Source: a bacterium
GTDB taxonomy: Bacteria > Patescibacteriota > Gracilibacteria > UBA4473
NCBI GenBank assembly: GCA_009995455.1
Contig: JAACPJ010000003.1
Coordinates: 124,001-188,000, forward strand
Direction: 5' to 3'
Length of the DNA stretch: 64,000 nucleotides
Made by a program: the position numbers and the translations under genes. The notes under the pieces were generated by a model that had not been told where the DNA came from, made no database searches, and saw only the letters and a program-made list of their open reading frames with translations. Below, one piece after another: positions 38,596 to 48,184 of the stretch (position 1 is its first letter; every line of letters begins with the position of its first letter).

Positions 38596-40530
38596 ATGGA
38601 ATACGTATCCCGATTTTTACAGTTAGTGGAATTGGAGAGAAAGGCCGAAATTAAAAGACATCGAGATGAAATGACACTCTTGACCGCTCGCGAGCGGCAA
38701 TCGCTTGGGCGCTGTGAGTTTTATTTGAGTGGGAAAAAAGCGCCGAGTGTTTTTCACTATACCGTCATTAAGTACAGCAAAGATCGTCCTTTAAACACGC
38801 GAATGAGTGTGGGGGATTTAGTTTTGGTGAGTCGGGGAAACCCGCTAGAGAGTGAAGTCTCTGGTACAATTACGAGTGTTAGTAAATTTGATATAACCGT
38901 CGCTTTTGAAAATGCGCCACCGCGTTGGGCATTTGGGTCGAGTTTGCGTTTAGATTTGTATTCAAACGATATGCCATATCGGCGAATGCAGGATAATTTG
39001 AAGCTTTTTTCTAAAATTAAGCACCCTTTAAAATCGGTAGTTTTAGGGGAACGTCCGATGTTTCCTCCAAAAATTGTAGAAGTTGAAGTGTTTAACAAAC
39101 AGTTGAACCATTCACAGATTGAAGCGATAGAATCAGCGCTTGGAACTCGGGATGGCTTTTTAATCCACGGGCCACCAGGAACCGGCAAAACCACGACCTT
39201 GGCCGAACTCATCTTTCAAGGTGTGCTTAGACGAAAACGTATTTTAGCCACTGCAGAATCTAACATTGCGGCGGATAATATTCTTATAAAATTGGCGGAT
39301 TATCCAGATTTAAAAATTGTTAGAATTGGACATCCCGCCAGAATTGTACCAGGTTATGAAGCCTATTCTCTACACGCTCATTTTCAGGCGCATCCTAAAT
39401 ACCAAGCCTTTAAAGGGAAATGGGAAGAAGTGACCCAAATGCGCTCAAAACAGACTACTTTTCAAAAGCCAAAAGACCGATTGAGAAGAGGTTTAACCGA
39501 TGCTGAGATAATGCAAAAAGGTCGGAGTGGCAAAGGCGCTCGTGGGATTAAGTGTCGAAAAATATGTTCTATGTATGGCTGGTTAAAACAGCAACAACGT
39601 ATAGAAGAAAAAGTGCACACCATTAAGGAACTCGAACAACAAATATTTAATGATATTTTAGCGGGTGCTGATATTGTAATTGGAACCAACTGTATGTCTG
39701 GAAGTGATTTAATGCAAAACCAGTATTTTGATATCGCGGTGATTGATGAAGGGAGTCAACAAGTTGAACCGTCGTCTTTGATTCCTTTAATGAAAGCGCG
39801 TCGATTTGTGATGGCCGGGGATGATCAACAGTTGCCACCCACAATTATAAACCCGAAAGCGATGGAATTGCAGAAAACTTTATTTGCCCGACTTAAAGCG
39901 CAGGCGCCTTGGAATGTTAAAATGCTTGAGGTGCAGTACCGCATGAATGATCAGATTTTGGCTTATCCTAAAAGTCAGTTTTACGAGTCTCGTTTGGTTT
40001 CAGATGCCTCTGTGGCGCAAAGATCATTGCTGGATTTAATTCCTCATGAATCACTAACTACGTCTGGCTACTTAACCCCGGCTTTTCCGGTTATTTTTAC
40101 CGATACCAGTTTGGAAGGCGAGGAAGCATTGGAATCTAGAAACGAAAAATCGTCTTCTTATGAAAATTTACATGAAGCCGTGCATGTACAGAAGGTAATT
40201 GAGGAATGTTTTAAATTTGGACTTCTGTCAGAACATATTGGTGTCATTGCGCCTTATCAAGCGCAAGTGAGACTCCTCACTCGACTTATAGGGGAAACCG
40301 GTGTTGAGATTAATTCGGTCGATGGTTTTCAGGGGCGTGAGAAAGAAGTGATCATTATTTCTTTTGTCAGAGCAAACCCCGAGCATAATTTAGGTTTCTT
40401 AAAAGATTTAAGACGTTTAAATGTGGCCATTACCAGAGCCAAAAGAAAGCTGATAATCATTGCACATGGTGAAACTTTAAAAGCACATCCCGTTTACGAA
40501 TCTTGGTTAAACCAAATTACAACGACCTAA
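38596..40530 (+). CDS. SF1B DNA2/IGHMBP2-like helicase
   Basis: LIHGPPGTGKTTTLAELI, FDIAVIDEGSQQVEPSSLIPL, MAGDDQQLPPTI, EVQYRMNDQI, SVDGFQGREKEVIIISFVR, NVAITRAKRKLIII. Confidence 0.93.
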   Translation: MEYVSRFLQLVELERKAEIKRHRDEMTLLTARERQSLGRCEFYLSGKKAPSVFHYTVIKYSKDRPLNTRMSVGDLVLVSRGNPLESEVSGTITSVSKFDITVAFENAPPRWAFGSSLRLDLYSNDMPYRRMQDNLKLFSKIKHPLKSVVLGERPMFPPKIVEVEVFNKQLNHSQIEAIESALGTRDGFLIHGPPGTGKTTTLAELIFQGVLRRKRILATAESNIAADNILIKLADYPDLKIVRIGHPARIVPGYEAYSLHAHFQAHPKYQAFKGKWEEVTQMRSKQTTFQKPKDRLRRGLTDAEIMQKGRSGKGARGIKCRKICSMYGWLKQQQRIEEKVHTIKELEQQIFNDILAGADIVIGTNCMSGSDLMQNQYFDIAVIDEGSQQVEPSSLIPLMKARRFVMAGDDQQLPPTIINPKAMELQKTLFARLKAQAPWNVKMLEVQYRMNDQILAYPKSQFYESRLVSDASVAQRSLLDLIPHESLTTSGYLTPAFPVIFTDTSLEGEEALESRNEKSSSYENLHEAVHVQKVIEECFKFGLLSEHIGVIAPYQAQVRLLTRLIGETGVEINSVDGFQGREKEVIIISFVRANPEHNLGFLKDLRRLNVAITRAKRKLIIIAHGETLKAHPVYESWLNQITTT

Positions 40531-40582
40531 AATCGAATTACGAAATTTGTCGGCACATTAGGCATAAGCTAGAATATGGCTT

Positions 40583-41203
40583 GTGAAAAAAAAAGGATTT
40601 ACGCTTATTGAATTGCTCGTGGTGATTGTGATTATTTCAATTCTCGCAGGGATAAGTGTGGCAACCTTAGTTGGCTATCAAGAAAAAGCGCGTATTGCCG
40701 CACAGCTGGCTAATTTACGCACTAGTATTAATGAACTTTTAGTCCTTCGCATAGATTATGAAAATGGCAGTTTATCGGCTTCAGATCTTATGCAAAAAGA
40801 CTTGAGAGTCGTAGAATTAGCGATCAATGTGGGACGCTTGCAGACAAAACAAAATTTAATCGATATTACGGGGAATACTTGTTCGGATTGTATTTGCCGA
40901 AACTTCGATTTCGTATCACCGATTGCCAATCCCGCTCAAGCCTGCATTGATAGATGGGATTTGATTTTAACGGCCATTAAGGCTTCTTCAGAAATTGATT
41001 TAAGTTTTATGAACAAGGACCCGTGGGGCTCGCCTTATCTAGTGGATGAAAATGAAGGCGAACAGCCTGGTAATTATTGTCGCCGAGACACACTTTTTTC
41101 GGCTGGTCCAGACCGTCGCCATGAAGCTATTGGAGAAGATGCCACGGGTGATGGGTATTCTATCCGGCTAGACTTTTACAACCGAAGTTTGTGTGGAGAC
41201 TAG
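40583..41203 (+). CDS. Type II secretion/type IV pilin-like protein (GTG start)
   Basis: Prepilin signal KKGFTLIELLVVIVIISILAGISVATLVGYQEKARIAAQLANL; C-terminal NKDPWGSPYLVDE...LFSAGPDRRHE (GspG-like). Confidence 0.85.
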   Translation: MKKKGFTLIELLVVIVIISILAGISVATLVGYQEKARIAAQLANLRTSINELLVLRIDYENGSLSASDLMQKDLRVVELAINVGRLQTKQNLIDITGNTCSDCICRNFDFVSPIANPAQACIDRWDLILTAIKASSEIDLSFMNKDPWGSPYLVDENEGEQPGNYCRRDTLFSAGPDRRHEAIGEDATGDGYSIRLDFYNRSLCGD

Positions 41204-41241
41204 TCTTGTGGTTTAGGGGTTTATAAATAGGCTGAGATCGA

Positions 41242-41592
41242 ATGAAATTATTGGCTAAAGTTTTGCTCGGTACCAAATTTTTCGCGCTCAGTTGTATTGC
41301 TTTTATGAGCACGACGAATGCTTTGGTTTTGCCGTGTCATGATATACCAGAAATAGAGAAGGCTAATTGTGAAGCCTGTATTCTATCTTTAGAAGCTTGG
41401 TCAGAGCCTTTAATTGAAAATCAGAATGCGATTGTTCTAGAAACTAATTCTATAACCGTTTCACCTTTCTTTTTTGAGCCGCCTTTAGTGAATTTAAAAG
41501 AGCAGTCATTAGAAATCCGACCACCTCCGCCGGACTTGAAACTTTGGCGTGGTGAAGAAATTTTTCAAGAACAAATAAAGCTAAGGCTCTAG
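41242..41592 (+). CDS. Secreted hypothetical protein
   Basis: Signal peptide-like N-terminus; no recognised family. Confidence 0.4.
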   Translation: MKLLAKVLLGTKFFALSCIAFMSTTNALVLPCHDIPEIEKANCEACILSLEAWSEPLIENQNAIVLETNSITVSPFFFEPPLVNLKEQSLEIRPPPPDLKLWRGEEIFQEQIKLRL

Positions 41593-41640
41593 AAATTTAC
41601 GAGGCGCTGACTTAATTTATTTTTCTTAATTTTTTTTAAT

Positions 41641-42501
41641 ATGCGATTTTTATTACTCTCAACTTTATTACTCTCAAGTGTTGCTTTTGCTCTGGAGCAG
41701 AGCGATTCAGCTATGGATCACTCTGTGCATATGCAACACGAAATGATGCCAACTCAAACGATGGTTATGCCGGTGATAATGCCGGTAATGGAAATGGAGA
41801 CCACTCATGAAGAGGAAACACACGTTACAGAAACTCATGATTCTGTAATGCCCGTACTGGAGATGCCAAAAATGTCACCGGCTCCATTAGTTGAAATGAT
41901 GGAAGATACCACAACTTGGCATGGGATGGACGCGCATCATTCGGCGGTTCCTTCTACTGAAGCTTTTGAACATATAAATCATACCTTGCACGAAGCCATG
42001 AATATTGAATATTCAGGTAACGCGGACATCGATTTTTTAAGAAGCATGATTCCACATCATCAAGGAGCCCTTGATATGGCAGATGTAGAAAAACAATTCG
42101 GAAAGGACGGTACGGTGAAAACTTTTGCCAACAAAGTGAAACGAGATCAAGTAAAAGAAATTCGTTGGATGCGAATTTTACTGCAAACGCTTGAATATGA
42201 GAATGCCAGTAATAGGTCGATCAATGAAGCTTCTATTGAAGCGAATAGAATGGTGAATATGAATATGCACCAAAATATGGCCGTTGAATTTACGGGCAGC
42301 GCTGATATTGATTTTATGACCGGAATGATTCCGCATCACGAAGGCGCTGTTGCCATGGCTGAAGTGGTACTTGAACACGGGAAAGATAAACGAGTTAAAG
42401 ATTTAGCTCGAGGCATTATTAATGCACAAACGAGTGAAATAACAACCATGAAAAAATGGCTGAGTCGTTTGAAATGGCGTTCTCAATTTTGGAGAGCATA
42501 A
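41641..42501 (+). CDS. Secreted DUF305 protein with two DUF305-like units and Met/His-rich N-terminus
   Basis: Duplicated DIDFLRSMIPHHQGALDMADV and DIDFMTGMIPHHEGAVAMAEV; N-terminal MDHSVHMQHEMMPTQTMVM. Confidence 0.88.
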   Translation: MRFLLLSTLLLSSVAFALEQSDSAMDHSVHMQHEMMPTQTMVMPVIMPVMEMETTHEEETHVTETHDSVMPVLEMPKMSPAPLVEMMEDTTTWHGMDAHHSAVPSTEAFEHINHTLHEAMNIEYSGNADIDFLRSMIPHHQGALDMADVEKQFGKDGTVKTFANKVKRDQVKEIRWMRILLQTLEYENASNRSINEASIEANRMVNMNMHQNMAVEFTGSADIDFMTGMIPHHEGAVAMAEVVLEHGKDKRVKDLARGIINAQTSEITTMKKWLSRLKWRSQFWRA

Positions 42502-42514
42502 ATCATTAATTCTT

Positions 42515-42544
42515 TAAAAAAGGGGCCGGAAGCCCCTTTTTTTT
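42515..42544. terminator. Bidirectional intrinsic terminator
   Basis: AAAAAAGGGGCcggaaGCCCCTTTTTTTT. Confidence 0.9.
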
Positions 42545-43454
42545 ATAAAGGACAACTGTTAAACAAATCTTGAATTTTTTGAGCTGATTTAATCAGTTTA
42601 TCGTGTTCGTCCTTGGTAAGTTCAATCGAAGGAACTCTCTCAATGCCCTTAGATCCAATAACGGCCGGGATACCAATCGGCGTATTTTTAAGTGTCTCAT
42701 CAGCGATAAAATGGCAGGGGGTTGAAACCGGAAGTAGCTCTTTGGTGTCATTTATAATGGCGTTTAATAATTTGATTGCAGCGGCCGCAATCCCAAAATA
42801 GGTAGCGCCTTTACCTTCAATAATGGTGTAGGCCGCTTTTTTAACTTCATCTTCAATTTTATTTTTTTCAGCCTCACTGATTTCTGGTTTTGGTCGAACG
42901 CTGCTCCAAGCCACAAACTCACTATCGCCGTGTTCACCTAAAACATAGCCATGAATGTGATTGATATTAATGCCCATTTTTTCCGCCAGTCGCCAGCGCA
43001 GTCGAGCCGAATCAAGTAAAGTTCCGGTTCCAAAAATTTGGGAGTCAGGAAGATCGAAAATTTGTTGCGCGGCTTGCGTTAAAATATCAACCGGATTGGT
43101 GACTAGTATAACAATGGCTTCCGGTTTTAGAGTGCCTAATTGTTTGGCAATAGACTGCAGAATGGTGGTGTTTTTTTGCAGTAAATCACATCGAGTCTCA
43201 CCCGGAGCTTGATTGGCCCCTGCGGTAATAATAATGACGTCCATTTCTTTAAGCCGAGGGTCTTCAAAATTAACGCCAGAGACTTGAGCGTGATGCGAAA
43301 AAAGCAAGGTGTCTTTTAAATCTAGTATTTGTGCGGCTTCCAACTCTTGGTTTAAATCGAGTAAAAAGAACTCGGCTCCAATATGCTTTGTAATTCCGTG
43401 ATTTATAATATGGGCTCCCACATGTCCGGCACCAATAACGAGTATTTTTTTCAT
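42543..43454 (-). CDS. ldh: L-lactate dehydrogenase
   Basis: IGAGHVGAHI; AGANQAPGETR (LDH-type Gln in the specificity loop); TNPVDILT; GTGTLLDSARLRWRLAE; GYVLGEHGDSEF. Confidence 0.9.
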   Translation of the reverse strand: MKKILVIGAGHVGAHIINHGITKHIGAEFFLLDLNQELEAAQILDLKDTLLFSHHAQVSGVNFEDPRLKEMDVIIITAGANQAPGETRCDLLQKNTTILQSIAKQLGTLKPEAIVILVTNPVDILTQAAQQIFDLPDSQIFGTGTLLDSARLRWRLAEKMGININHIHGYVLGEHGDSEFVAWSSVRPKPEISEAEKNKIEDEVKKAAYTIIEGKGATYFGIAAAAIKLLNAIINDTKELLPVSTPCHFIADETLKNTPIGIPAVIGSKGIERVPSIELTKDEHDKLIKSAQKIQDLFNSCPL

Positions 43455-43565
43455 AATTTAATTATAGCCTAAAAAAATAGGTTTTAGATAGATTGAATTC
43501 TTAGTTTATAAATATTTTTTTAATAGTACCTTGCATTAAACAGTAGTGTGTGATAAATTTTAGTT

Positions 43566-43898
43566 ATGAAGGAAATAAGTAATATTGAAAATAGGCAGGC
43601 GCAAATGCGTAAAGGCTTACTTGGGTATGCGGTATTGCTGTGTATTAAAAATAAGGAAGCTTATGCTGCGACGATTTTGGCGAATTTAAAAAAAGCCGAT
43701 TTGTTGGTGGTAGAGGGGACGTTGTATCCATTGCTCAATCGTTTTAAACGAGAAGGCTTACTCGACTATAAGTGGGAAGAATCACCTAGTGGACCTCCAC
43801 GAAAGTATTACGCTTTAACTGACTTAGGGATGAGCACTTTGGAGTCGCTTGAAGACACGTGGAAAGGGCTCTGCCAATCAATTAAAAAACTTAACTAA
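43566..43898 (+). CDS. PadR-family transcriptional regulator
   Basis: EGTLYPLLNRFKREGLLDYKWEESPSGPPRKYYALTDLG. Confidence 0.92.
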   Translation: MKEISNIENRQAQMRKGLLGYAVLLCIKNKEAYAATILANLKKADLLVVEGTLYPLLNRFKREGLLDYKWEESPSGPPRKYYALTDLGMSTLESLEDTWKGLCQSIKKLN

Positions 43899-43904
43899 AC
43901 TCAC

Positions 43905-45068
43905 ATGAAAGAAGTCGTAAATATTAATCTCGGTGGACTGGTGTTTTCAATTGAAAGGACAGCCTATGAAAAATTAAAAACGTATTTATCTCAAATTGAA
44001 GCTCATTTTAAAGAGGATGAAACGGGCTCAGAAATTTTGGAGGATATTGAATGTAGTATCGCTGAAAAATTTGTATCTCTTAAGAAAAGTTTACAGAAGG
44101 CTGTCACGATGAAAGACGTGGATCAAGCTATAGCCGATCTCGGTACGGTTGAAGATTTTGCCGATGATGGGTTGATTAATTCTGAGGTAACAGATTCAGA
44201 AATTAAAACCCCTAAAAGGCTCTACAGAGATAAGGAGACGGGAATGATTGGAGGCGTAGCCAGTGGTTTAGCGCAGTACTTTGGAATGGATCCAGTCATT
44301 CCTCGAATTGTATTTGTACTTCTTGTTTTTTGGGGCGGCTTTGGAATTTTAGCGTATTTTGTGTTGTGGATTATTGTCCCAGCGGCCAAAACGCCCGCTG
44401 AAAAATTGGCCGCACAAGGTAAGAATCATAACCTTGGCGAGTTAAAACTGTATGTAGAAGAAAAAATTAAAGCGATGCCCGCCAAAGAAATTCAGTCAAA
44501 AACAACTTTGTTAGTTAAGGCTGTATTTAGATTGTTATGGAATCTTATTAAAAAAATAGGACCGATTATTAGAATTCTGTTGGGGTTAACGTTTGTTTTT
44601 GTTTCCAGCTTGATGGTGTTTATATTTTCTACGTTGATGATGGCGGTTTTATTAGGACGATTTAAAATTTCAGCCGATAGCATTACGCTTTCAATTTTAG
44701 AAAATTTGCAGGCCGAATTGCCGGCTTTGTGGTCTTTATATACAGGATTTTATTTGGTGGTTATCATTCCGACGTTGATTGTTTTTCTGGCCGGAATAAG
44801 TCTGATGTTTAAAAGAAAACTGATAAACGCGTTGGTTTTTGGCGCTCTAACTTTGACTTGGTTAATGGCCTTAAGTTTTTTCGTTTTCAGAGTCGTTGAA
44901 GCCGCTCCCTACGTAAAAAAGTCAATCGACAAAATCGATCAATCTCAATTAGATAATCCAGACCATGTATTTTGCCTTTATTTAAACGGTGTGCCTCTTT
45001 ATGCAGACGAAAAGCGTTATCGAGACGTCGATTCTAGCGCCGACCTCGGTTGCCTCGAAAACGATTAG
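43905..45068 (+). CDS. PspC-domain membrane protein
   Basis: KRLYRDKETGMIGGVASGLAQYFGMDPVIPRIVFVLLVFWGGFGILAYFVLWIIVP. Confidence 0.9.
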   Translation: MKEVVNINLGGLVFSIERTAYEKLKTYLSQIEAHFKEDETGSEILEDIECSIAEKFVSLKKSLQKAVTMKDVDQAIADLGTVEDFADDGLINSEVTDSEIKTPKRLYRDKETGMIGGVASGLAQYFGMDPVIPRIVFVLLVFWGGFGILAYFVLWIIVPAAKTPAEKLAAQGKNHNLGELKLYVEEKIKAMPAKEIQSKTTLLVKAVFRLLWNLIKKIGPIIRILLGLTFVFVSSLMVFIFSTLMMAVLLGRFKISADSITLSILENLQAELPALWSLYTGFYLVVIIPTLIVFLAGISLMFKRKLINALVFGALTLTWLMALSFFVFRVVEAAPYVKKSIDKIDQSQLDNPDHVFCLYLNGVPLYADEKRYRDVDSSADLGCLEND

Positions 45069-46275
45069 AACGAGGTTTTGCGCTGTGATTTGCTTTCGCT
45101 AAAAATTCTTTAGTGGCCGGAATCTCAACCACCATTGACCCCATAGGGAACGGATGATCATTCACGGTTGGAATCTGTTTGTTGATTAGTTTGTGAATCG
45201 CCGCTACGTGCTTTTTTTCTTCTCTGTCAGAAAAAGACATCGCGATTCCACTCTGCTTTGCCCGTCCAGTTCGGCCAATTCGATGCACATAAGTTTCCGG
45301 TTCGTTTGGAATTTCAAAATTGATGACGTGACTTAGTTCATTAATATCAATTCCACGAGCGGCAATATCGGTTGCCACTAATACTCGAATTTTTTGGTCT
45401 TTAAATTTTTGGAGTGAGGCTTGCCGAGCATTTTGAGATTTATTGCCATGAATGGCTTCCGCTTTAACGCCAGCAGAACTTAAAAAACGGGCTAACTTGT
45501 CGGCGCCATATTTAGTTCGGGTGAAAACTAAGGCCGTGGGAATGGCTGGGTCTTGTAAAACGTGATGCAGTAAAGCTCTTTTGTTATCTCGGTCTACGTA
45601 ATACAGTTTTTGCTCAACGGTATCAGCCGTTGAAGAAACGGGCGCGACTTCTACTTTTTTAGGGTTGGTGAGTAAGCTATTTGCCAAGCCAATAATAGCG
45701 TCGGGCATGGTGGCTGAGAAAAACAAGGTTTGCCTTTTTTTCGGAATTTTGGCGATGATTTTTTTTACATCGTGAATAAAACCCATGTCTAGCATTCGGT
45801 CGGCTTCATCGAGCGTAAAGATTTTTAGGTTATCGAGTTTAACGTAACCCTGATTAATCAAATCATTTAAACGCCCTGGGGTGGCGACGAGAATATCAAC
45901 CCCTTCTTTTAGTTTTTTCACTTGCCAGTGTTGTTTTACGCCCCCAAAAATAACCGTGTTTTTTAGGTTTAAGCCTTTGCCGTAAGCCGTAAAGCTTTCA
46001 TCGATTTGGATCGCGAGCTCACGAGTAGGCGTTACAATCAATGCTTTAACCCCTGGGCCCCAATCACCAGTGCCTCGGGCTTGGTTAAGTCTTTCAAGCG
46101 TTGGAATCGCAAAGGCGGCGGTTTTACCGGTTCCCGTTTGCGCACATCCCATTAGGTCGCGTCCTTCTAAAATAGTGGGAATGGCTTGCGCCTGAATAGG
46201 TGTAGGCGTGGTATAGCCTTTAGCTTTGATGGCTTTTTGCAGGGTGTCAGATAATTTTAATTGGTCGAATTGCAT
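45034..46275 (-). CDS. DEAD-box RNA helicase, RhlE-like (start moved to MQFDQLKLSD)
   Basis: CAQTGTGKTAAFAIPTL, PTRELAIQ, DEAD, FSATM, HRIGRTGR; basic RGNRGRR tail. Confidence 0.93.
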   Translation of the reverse strand: MQFDQLKLSDTLQKAIKAKGYTTPTPIQAQAIPTILEGRDLMGCAQTGTGKTAAFAIPTLERLNQARGTGDWGPGVKALIVTPTRELAIQIDESFTAYGKGLNLKNTVIFGGVKQHWQVKKLKEGVDILVATPGRLNDLINQGYVKLDNLKIFTLDEADRMLDMGFIHDVKKIIAKIPKKRQTLFFSATMPDAIIGLANSLLTNPKKVEVAPVSSTADTVEQKLYYVDRDNKRALLHHVLQDPAIPTALVFTRTKYGADKLARFLSSAGVKAEAIHGNKSQNARQASLQKFKDQKIRVLVATDIAARGIDINELSHVINFEIPNEPETYVHRIGRTGRAKQSGIAMSFSDREEKKHVAAIHKLINKQIPTVNDHPFPMGSMVVEIPATKEFLAKANHSAKPRSNRFRGNRGRR

Positions 46276-46340
46276 GTGTAAATGGAACTTTCGAGCGCGA
46301 GTGTAGCCTTCGCTAAGGGAAAAGCGAACATTCTTAGCAC

Positions 46341-46371
46341 TATTTACTTGCAACTTAGTTGCAAGTAAATA
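46341..46371. promoter_or_regulatory. Putative Fur-family operator palindrome
   Basis: TATTTACTTGCAAC-TTA-GTTGCAAGTAAATA: perfect 14-bp arms, 3-nt centre; core TTGCAA-N5-TTGCAA; 12 nt upstream of the regulator ATG. Confidence 0.75.
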
Positions 46372-46383
46372 TTTTAGAATCAA

Positions 46384-46764
46384 ATGCGTCAAACTCCACT
46401 GTATAAATCGGTTCTTAAACATTTAAAAGCGAAGGCGATTCCGATTTCGGTGCCAGATCTGACTTTAGCGCTGGAAGCTCAGTCAATTCAGCCCAATAAA
46501 ACCACGCTTTATCGGTTGCTTGAACGCCTTGAAAATGAAGGTTTGGTGGAAACGGTGTTACTGGATAACAAAACGGCTTTTTATGAAATCAAAAAAAATC
46601 ACCATCATCACTTTGTGTGTGAGGACTGCTCGACCATAGAATGTTTGGAAGATAACGCTTTGGAACAAAAAATTCACGCACTCGAACACGATTTGTCATC
46701 TCAAGGTTTAAAAATTAAAACGCATCAATTTTCTTTTACGGGTCTTTGTGCCGCCTGCCAATAA
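46384..46764 (+). CDS. Fur-family transcriptional regulator
   Basis: PNKTTLYRLLERLENEGLVETVLLDNKTAFYEIKKNHHHHFVCEDCSTIECLED...FTGLCAACQ, a winged helix plus HHHHFVCxxC Zn site. Confidence 0.93.
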   Translation: MRQTPLYKSVLKHLKAKAIPISVPDLTLALEAQSIQPNKTTLYRLLERLENEGLVETVLLDNKTAFYEIKKNHHHHFVCEDCSTIECLEDNALEQKIHALEHDLSSQGLKIKTHQFSFTGLCAACQ

Positions 46765-46773
46765 TTAATTAAC

Positions 46774-47514
46774 ATGAACAAACTCCCATATTTTCGATAT
46801 TATTTAGAACTTATTTCGGTTCCGGTTTTTGCTTGGTTAGTGATTCACCTGTCTGGCCATGGCCTCATGCTTCTTAAAGATTCAGAGCATGAACATGAAT
46901 CGCACACCGCAACCGAGATTCATCAAACAGAAGCAGGCATAACCGAAGCCGAAGATCACGATGATCACTCTGATGAGCATTTAGAGCTAGAGTTACTGGA
47001 TTTAGATTTTTGGCTTTCAGGTGAAGTCTTAGGGGGATTACTGGTTTTGCTTTTATTCGTTTGGGTTTGGCACCGTAGACCGCTTAAGCGTTTTGTGCCC
47101 TGCAGTCACGACCACTGCCATCATAAAAATATTTGGCCGCATTTACTGGCGAGTGCAGCGTTTGTGTTTCATTGGTTTCCAGAAAGTCGACTACGTTTTG
47201 ATCTTTTGAGTAATTTTAGTGCTCATAATTTCGAGAGTATTGTTACCGCTATGGGTTTTTTGAGTCATTTCATGGTGGATATAATGGTGATGATTTTACT
47301 GATTAATTACTGGCCAAAACGATGGCAGAAAAGTTTAGCCTTAGGATTAATGCTTTGGTTTTGGGTGCTTTCATTTTGGATTGGTGAGAGAGGTGGGCTT
47401 TACCTAACGGGTTTGTCTGAACCGTTGGTTTTACTTATCAGTGCTTTTTTACTGGCCATGTTTGTGCATATGCCTCATAAACCGAAGCCGGTTTGCAAAA
47501 CCTGTGATCACTAG
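46774..47514 (+). CDS. His-rich polytopic membrane protein, putative metal transporter
   Basis: His/acid loop EHEHESHTATEIHQ...EDHDDHSDEH, CSHDHCHHKN, C-terminal CKTCDH; multiple TM helices; just downstream of the Fur-family gene. Confidence 0.55.
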   Translation: MNKLPYFRYYLELISVPVFAWLVIHLSGHGLMLLKDSEHEHESHTATEIHQTEAGITEAEDHDDHSDEHLELELLDLDFWLSGEVLGGLLVLLLFVWVWHRRPLKRFVPCSHDHCHHKNIWPHLLASAAFVFHWFPESRLRFDLLSNFSAHNFESIVTAMGFLSHFMVDIMVMILLINYWPKRWQKSLALGLMLWFWVLSFWIGERGGLYLTGLSEPLVLLISAFLLAMFVHMPHKPKPVCKTCDH

Positions 47515-47553
47515 ACTTTTGTTTTTCGCGTAATTGGTTAATTTTTAAGCGGA

Positions 47554-48114
47554 ATGACTGACAAAAAAATTAAACCTAAAACTGGAATAAAACCTTTAAC
47601 AAAAGCTTTTTGGGCGCTATCACGAGTGCGGCAAGAAGCTTTTTTAAAAAACTTGTACGATTTGTCGCCCCAAAATAAGGCCTTGTTTGCGCTCAGGCTT
47701 GGAGACGACACGAGTAAAGTGTTGGAAGATTTAAAAAAAGAAGTGCAGAAAGAAACCCTTAATCGAGTTGGGAAATTTAGAAAATTAAGACTTTCAAAAA
47801 TTAACGAGATTTTGCGTAATGCTGATAAATACGCTTTGCCGCTGCACCAACAAATAGAGCTAAAAAAAGAGGTTTGGCTGGGAATGCTGGCTTTTATTGT
47901 TTCAAAGTCTTATTTGCCAGACCGTTACCAAGTGGCGGCGGCTCGTCATTTAGATCAATATTTAAAAATGGTGAGTGACCATATCCTTGAAAAATCTGAA
48001 GTTGAAGAGCGATTAGAAAAAGATCGTGTCTGGTTGTTAAAGCTTTTTGAAAAAGGCTTTTATTTACCACATGTCGAAGAAGTTTATCTCAAGTGGTTTG
48101 TTGAAAAAGCCTAA
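47554..48114 (+). CDS. DUF6155-like hypothetical protein
   Basis: LTKAFWALSRVRQEAFLKNLYDLSPQNKALFALRLGDD. Confidence 0.5.
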   Translation: MTDKKIKPKTGIKPLTKAFWALSRVRQEAFLKNLYDLSPQNKALFALRLGDDTSKVLEDLKKEVQKETLNRVGKFRKLRLSKINEILRNADKYALPLHQQIELKKEVWLGMLAFIVSKSYLPDRYQVAAARHLDQYLKMVSDHILEKSEVEERLEKDRVWLLKLFEKGFYLPHVEEVYLKWFVEKA

Positions 48115-48184
48115 ATTTGAGTCCATAAAATAATAGTGGCTGAAATCTGGTGTATCTGTTAATTTAAGGCTGTTTAAATCAAAT

